Below are positions 60,316 to 64,000 of a DNA stretch of 64,000 bases, one piece after another. The DNA comes from Weeksellaceae bacterium. GTDB taxonomy: Bacteria; Bacteroidota; Bacteroidia; Flavobacteriales; Weeksellaceae. The DNA lies in NCBI GenBank assembly GCA_949788275.1, contig OX460916.1, positions 2,976,001 through 3,040,000 on the forward strand, read 5' to 3'. Each line of letters starts with the position of its first letter. Positions within the stretch are counted from its first letter, which is position 1. The notes beneath the pieces were generated by a model. It was not told the DNA's origin. It did not search any database and saw nothing but the letters and a program-made list of their open reading frames with translations. A program made the translations under genes and the position numbers.

Positions 60316-61173
60316 ATGAAAGAAATAATAACATTAACCATGTTGTGTTTACTAACATTACAGGTTTCAGCACAGAAAACGTACGAAGTTAAAAAATCGA
60401 CAGGTACATTAGCCATCACGAATTTAAAAGCACTACAAATTGAAGGTTACGATGGTAAAACAGTTTTAATCACTGTAAATGGGGATGAGAACAAAAAAGA
60501 AGATGAGCGAGCGAAAGGGCTTAGACCTTTTGGGAGTGAAGGATTCGATAATACGGGGTTAGGCTTAATTGTCACTGAGAAAGGCGAACAAGTTCATTTA
60601 ATGCAGGTAGACGCTTCTACAATTTTGGATGTAAAAATTAAAGTTCCTCAAGGGATGAAAGTCTCGGTGGCAAATCAAAGTAATTATTATGCCTCAGGTT
60701 CTAAAAACATTGGAATATTTCTGAAAAATTTAAATAGTGAAGTCACCATATCGTCTCAAGACGAGCATATTAAATTAGATAATATTACAGGTCCATTAAG
60801 TGTGACTTCATTTTTCGGAAATGTTGAAGCGTCTATTAATCAGGCGATCAAAGGGCCGTTTTCTATTGTTTCTTTCCATGGTTTCATTGACTTAGCGTTA
60901 CCATCAAATTTAAAAGCGAATTTAGATATCCAAACACTTTACGATAGCTTATTGGCATCGGATGAATTAAACATTAAATTATTTCCAAGCATGGAAGAAC
61001 CGAAAGAACCAGAGACCGAATTAGCAGTAGGTGTTAAAGCAATTATTGCTGGTTTGAAAGTTCGTACACAGCATGCAAAAATAGGTAAAAGTATTATCGG
61101 TACCATAAATGGTGGGGGAGAGAAAATTCAATTAAAGACGCATTACGGAAAAATTTATTTACGCAAAAAATAA
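60316..61173 (+). CDS. Exported DUF4097-type adhesin-like protein
   Basis: A 285-residue exported protein (signal peptide 1-20, ends VSAQ). After about residue 110 it shows the repeating right-handed beta-helix pattern of DUF4097/putative auto-transporter adhesin proteins (VKIKVPQGMKVSVANQSNYYASGS, ITGPLSVTSFFGNVEASINQAIKGPFSIVSFHGFIDLALP). It is the third gene of the sigma unit, 19 bp after the anti-sigma-like gene. Such sigma/HEAT/DUF4097 sets recur in flavobacteria as putative envelope-sensing modules; the signal is unknown. Confidence 0.78.
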   Translation: MKEIITLTMLCLLTLQVSAQKTYEVKKSTGTLAITNLKALQIEGYDGKTVLITVNGDENKKEDERAKGLRPFGSEGFDNTGLGLIVTEKGEQVHLMQVDASTILDVKIKVPQGMKVSVANQSNYYASGSKNIGIFLKNLNSEVTISSQDEHIKLDNITGPLSVTSFFGNVEASINQAIKGPFSIVSFHGFIDLALPSNLKANLDIQTLYDSLLASDELNIKLFPSMEEPKEPETELAVGVKAIIAGLKVRTQHAKIGKSIIGTINGGGEKIQLKTHYGKIYLRKK

Positions 61174-61187
61174 AATTCTATTTTTTA

Positions 61188-61292
61188 GTGCAGCTTCTAC
61201 GCCTTGGGTTATTTGCTCTATCTCTTTTGCCTCTATAATTTAGTAAAAATAATAAAGAAGCCAAGAAAAGATTACACTGCTTTTGTCGTTGC
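61188..61292 (+). repeat. Decayed copy of the structured repeat (copy 7)
   Basis: GTGCAGCTTCTACGCCTTGGG and TATTTGCTCTATCTC correspond to the 5' half of the consensus, and AAGAAAAGATTACACTGCTTTTGTCG to the 3' half, all with many A/T substitutions. It fills the first part of the 375-bp gap before the Rpn gene; the rest holds only the hairpin at 61409. Confidence 0.5.
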
Positions 61293-61408
61293 ATAAATTA
61301 GTTTTAATATCAAATATTCTTTTTTTATGATGTGGATAATTTCTTCACAATGAAACAATTTTTATATCAAGTATTTAAAGTAACGATTGATCAAAAGAAA
61401 TTATCAAG

Positions 61409-61436
61409 AAATGCACCTTTAAGGTGCATTTTTTTT
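61409..61436 (+). terminator. Hairpin with T-tract, gene unclear
   Basis: An 11-bp stem AAATGCACCTT / AAGGTGCATTT with a 1-nt centre, then T residues. It is 236 bp after the DUF4097 stop, so it may end that unit or a small RNA. Confidence 0.7.
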
Positions 61437-61549
61437 AGGATCTATAGGCCTTAATATTCGAATAATAAACATTTTATACTTTATTTTTTTGTTCTTTTAA
61501 AATTTTTAATTTATATTTAATGTGTTTATAATCAGTAAACTACGTTGAT

Positions 61550-62440
61550 TTGCCTAGGTATATAGACCCTTTAGTTGACTTTTCATTTAAAAAGTTATTC
61601 GGTTCAGAATCGAATAAAGATATACTAGTATCCTTTCTTAATGCCCTTTTACAAGAACGGAAGATAATCGTTGAACTGATTTATAATAAAACAGAACATA
61701 GCGGCGATAATTTATATAAAGGGACTATCGTTTTCGATTTACTTTGCACAGATCATGGAGGAACAAAGTTTTTAATTGAAGTGCAAAGAAGCAATCAAAA
61801 GAATTTTAAAAAACGAATGCTCTATTATGGTAGTAAACTAATCGCAGATCAAGCCCCAAAAGGCAAACGTAAAGAATGGGATTACCAGATTCCTGATGTT
61901 TTTGTGATTGCTTTAATGGATGGGTTTACACTAACAGAGCCTGATACAAACTATTTTAAAGAAATAAGTTTTTGCAATCGAAGGACAGGAGAAGTATTTA
62001 TAAACCACTATAGTTTTATGTTTTTAGAATTAAGTCGTTTTAATAAAAAACCGAAAGAATTAAAATCGAAGTTAGATAATTGGATGTTTGTCCTGAAGAA
62101 TCTTCCTCAACTCGATAGTTTACCTGGTTTTTTGAATGAACCAGTGTTTGAAAAAGTATTTGATATAGCCGAATTTACAAATTTAAACAACGAAGAACAA
62201 ATGACGTACGATAGTGATTTAAAACGAAAATGGGACCAAAAAAACGCAATGGATTTTGCCATTGAACAAGGATTAGAACAAGGATTAGAGAAGGGTCTAG
62301 AACAGGGCCGTAAAGAAGAGAAGATGCGTTTTATTCGGGCACTATTATTAACGGACAATTATTCCGATTCAGAAATAGTCGAATTAACAAAAAGTGATTT
62401 TGAAACAGTTCAAAAGATTCGTTCCGAGATTACAAAATAG
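61550..62440 (+). CDS. Rpn-family PD-(D/E)XK nuclease / putative transposase
   Basis: A 296-residue protein of the Rpn/YhgA-like family (recombination-promoting nucleases). PLVDFSFKKLFGSESNKDILVSFLNALL at the start and FLIEVQRSNQKNFKKRMLYYGSKL in the nuclease core, where D at about residue 65, E-Q (E-V-Q) and K fit PD-(D/E)XK. The C-terminal part has the typical EQGLEQGLEKGLEQGRKE repeats. It starts with TTG at 61550; no in-frame ATG precedes the conserved region. There are no flanking inverted repeats, so it is not an insertion sequence. Confidence 0.88.
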   Translation: MPRYIDPLVDFSFKKLFGSESNKDILVSFLNALLQERKIIVELIYNKTEHSGDNLYKGTIVFDLLCTDHGGTKFLIEVQRSNQKNFKKRMLYYGSKLIADQAPKGKRKEWDYQIPDVFVIALMDGFTLTEPDTNYFKEISFCNRRTGEVFINHYSFMFLELSRFNKKPKELKSKLDNWMFVLKNLPQLDSLPGFLNEPVFEKVFDIAEFTNLNNEEQMTYDSDLKRKWDQKNAMDFAIEQGLEQGLEKGLEQGRKEEKMRFIRALLLTDNYSDSEIVELTKSDFETVQKIRSEITK

Positions 62441-62567
62441 TAATCCGTCCCAATGAAATATCATAACATCAATAAATTAAGCATACGTATTTTTTCATCA
62501 AGATTTCGAGCATGTGTTTTAATGATTTTTTTGCTGTTATTTTTTTGAGAGTTTATAATATTTATAG

Positions 62568-62596
62568 AAAAGCACAACCTTAAATTGTGCTTTTTT
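62568..62596. terminator. Terminator between the Rpn and hydrolase genes
   Basis: A 10-bp stem AAAAGCACAA / TTGTGCTTTT with a 7-nt loop between two convergent genes. Confidence 0.82.
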
Positions 62597-62627
62597 ATCT
62601 GTAAAAATCTGTAAAAACGAGGATGCT

Positions 62628-63485
62628 TTAATCCTTTTGGAAAAATGTCAACGCAATTTCCATCGCTTGTTGAAAGTGGCTTGGCATTTTTGCCTCATTC
62701 CAAGGATGAGCAGAACCAAATGCATGGTTACCACCTTCTATAATTTGTAATTCAACATTATTATTCCAATCTTTAATGGCTTTTGCTTCCGCTACAACAA
62801 CTGTTTCATCGGCGCTACCGTGAATATTTAGATATGGTTTATGGAGGTGTTGAATTTGTTTTTGTATGGATAGTTGATCTTCGTGATCGATATAATCTTG
62901 ATAGAATTGGTAGTTTAATGGCATCATTTGCTTGGTGCGTGTATTTTCAAAATGGTGTACGCCGGTGGTTTTCCAATGCAATAAAGCTGCTTCTGGATAA
63001 TGAAAACGATTCATATCGGTAATTGCTCCCAATGATACAAATTTTTTTACTCGGGCATCTTCAATCCCTTTCAGAATAGTAATGCCGCCTCCACGGGAAT
63101 GCCCCATCAAATAAATACGATTGGGATCAATTTCTTCTAACGGAATTAATTCGCCTCCAATGGTTTTGTCAATAATTATTTCCAGATCATTTAATTCGGT
63201 TGTATAATTATTTTCAGCAAAGGCTTCTAGTTCGGGGAAGTCAATCGGTTGTTCCAGGGTTCCGCCATTATAAGAGAAATTGAACTTAATGAAAGCGAAA
63301 TCGTTTTCCGCCCAAAATTTCGCCATCAAATCGAAACAGCCATGATCTTTAAACCCTTTAAATCCATGTGAAAAAATTAACACGGGTTTCTTAGTTCCAT
63401 TTTCTTTATAAAAAGTATCATAAACGGATTGGCGTTCGCGACTACCTTGGTAAGTTTTATTCTTATTGATCTTCATTTTTTTCAA
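62628..63485 (-). CDS. Alpha/beta hydrolase
   Basis: A 285-residue cytoplasmic serine hydrolase. The oxyanion region is LIFSHGFKGFKDHG (about 36-49), the nucleophile Ser is in MGHSRGGG (about 128-135), Asp in SADETVV and His in GGNHAFG near the C terminus complete the triad. It belongs to the general dienelactone-hydrolase/peptidase-like group; the substrate is unknown. Start is MKKMK at 63485 or the second Met at 63476; either overlaps the nth stop, so the two genes are translationally linked. Confidence 0.88.
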   Translation of the reverse strand: MKKMKINKNKTYQGSRERQSVYDTFYKENGTKKPVLIFSHGFKGFKDHGCFDLMAKFWAENDFAFIKFNFSYNGGTLEQPIDFPELEAFAENNYTTELNDLEIIIDKTIGGELIPLEEIDPNRIYLMGHSRGGGITILKGIEDARVKKFVSLGAITDMNRFHYPEAALLHWKTTGVHHFENTRTKQMMPLNYQFYQDYIDHEDQLSIQKQIQHLHKPYLNIHGSADETVVVAEAKAIKDWNNNVELQIIEGGNHAFGSAHPWNEAKMPSHFQQAMEIALTFFQKD

Positions 63486-64000
63486 ACATTTTTCGGGTGA
63501 TAAAATCTTTTTCTATACGCCATCCACGCGCAGGAGAATATTCTCTTCCGTAATAAATTATCTGCATATGCAATTTGTTCCACAATTCTTTCGGAAATAA
63601 TCGCTTGGCATCAGCTTCGGTTTCTTCCACATTTTTTCCCTTAGTTAATTTCCATTGCTTCATTAACCGATGAATATGGGTATCTACAGGAAACATAGGA
63701 TGACCAAACCATTGCGACATAACTACCGAGGCTGTCTTGTGACCAACACCCGGAAGTGTCTCAAGCTGTTCTAAACTTTCAGGGACTTGACCGTCGTAGT
63801 CTTCAATTAAAATTTCAGATAATCGACGGATATTCTTTGCTTTGGTATTGGATAAACCAATTTGGCGGATGTAGTGTTTTATTTCTTCCACTTCTAAACC
63901 AGCCATTGCTTTGGCATTGACGGCCCGTGCGAATAATTCAGGTGTAACCTCATTTACTTTTTTATCGGTTGTTTGAGCCGAAAGCAATACAGCTATTAGA
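63463..64000 (-). CDS. nth: Endonuclease III homologue (partial, lacks the iron-sulfur Cys motif)
   Basis: DNA glycosylase/AP lyase for oxidised pyrimidines. The frame continues past the right edge (the last codons in the window read LIAVLLSAQTTDKKV, which is internal in the family), so the N terminus is missing. Helix-hairpin-helix LPGVGHKTASVV has the catalytic Lys, and VDTHIHR the catalytic Asp. The C terminus (YYGREYSPARGWRIEKDFITRKM) has no Cys at all, whereas the classical enzyme has a C-X6-C-X2-C-X5-C cluster site here. It overlaps the hydrolase gene downstream. Confidence 0.93.
   Translation of the reverse strand, partial: LIAVLLSAQTTDKKVNEVTPELFARAVNAKAMAGLEVEEIKHYIRQIGLSNTKAKNIRRLSEILIEDYDGQVPESLEQLETLPGVGHKTASVVMSQWFGHPMFPVDTHIHRLMKQWKLTKGKNVEETEADAKRLFPKELWNKLHMQIIYYGREYSPARGWRIEKDFITRKMFEKNEDQ

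Noticed and set aside
61550-62440. Insertion sequence around the Rpn gene
   Set aside because: No terminal inverted repeats or target duplications are visible; the family is called putative transposase but is a stand-alone nuclease.

Overview
The window comes from the chromosome of a low-GC member of the Bacteroidota, most likely order Flavobacteriales (Weeksellaceae/Flavobacteriaceae type). Evidence: promoters of the form TTTG-N19-TAnnTTTG in front of tRNA genes, almost no Shine-Dalgarno sequences, several protein families typical of this order (paired DUF3857/transglutaminase proteins, DUF2480, a GldA-like ATPase, a fused DAHP synthase/chorismate mutase, TPR histidine kinases, ECF sigma operons), and adjacent parE/parC. 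No phage, integrase, insertion sequence or CRISPR array was found. The content is mostly core chromosome; the novelty lies in regulation and in intergenic elements.

Layout. 1-5356: the start of a ComEC DNA-uptake channel (running off the left edge), a DUF2141 protein, an ECF sigma operon (lipoprotein, sigma factor, anti-sigma/outer-membrane barrel fusion) and lpxB. 5475-15371: DUF2480, a large outer-membrane barrel protein, methylmalonyl-CoA mutase, era, a DUF445 protein and an ecotin. 15481-21110: tRNA-Asn, a DUF2459 protein, clpB and the cysteine pair cysM/cysE. 21297-29811: DUF2147, an MsbA-like exporter, aroA, a MazG-like enzyme, two DUF3857 proteins and dtd. 30021-34293: a two-component operon headed by a small lipoprotein with a tandemly repeated peptide, and a divergent unknown gene. 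34304-39336: aromatic amino acid operon pheA-aminotransferase-tyrA-DAHP synthase/chorismate mutase-rsgA. 39424-48652: gldA-like, ychF, parE-parC, a rhomboid protease and an NlpC/P60 peptidase. 48873-49893: rpsT and four tRNA-Glu genes. 50303-58800: purK-purE, a nuclease/phosphatase, a TPP-riboswitch-controlled TonB receptor and DUF3748. 58895-64000: a second ECF sigma operon, an Rpn nuclease, an alpha/beta hydrolase and endonuclease III (running off the right edge).

Main discoveries. (1) The pheA operon is preceded by a classical but unannotated attenuator: a Bacteroidetes promoter, a 28-codon leader peptide with nine aromatic residues in a stretch of twelve (YYNTYFFYFFGW), an antiterminator segment and an intrinsic terminator ending 15 nt before pheA. 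(2) A GC-rich, structured repeat family occurs six times (plus one decayed copy). It has conserved ends (GGGCGGC...CTATCCG and ATCCCTGCCGC) that enclose hairpins whose sequence differs between copies while base pairing is kept, the pattern expected of a selected RNA or DNA fold. (3) A lipoprotein with four GGDDRTQVPVKI units lies directly upstream of its own TPR histidine kinase and response regulator, and could be a repeat-peptide signal or sensor partner. (4) The first ECF operon and the ecotin gene share an unusual promoter (CGCAACC-N14/15-CATCT), defining a candidate regulon.
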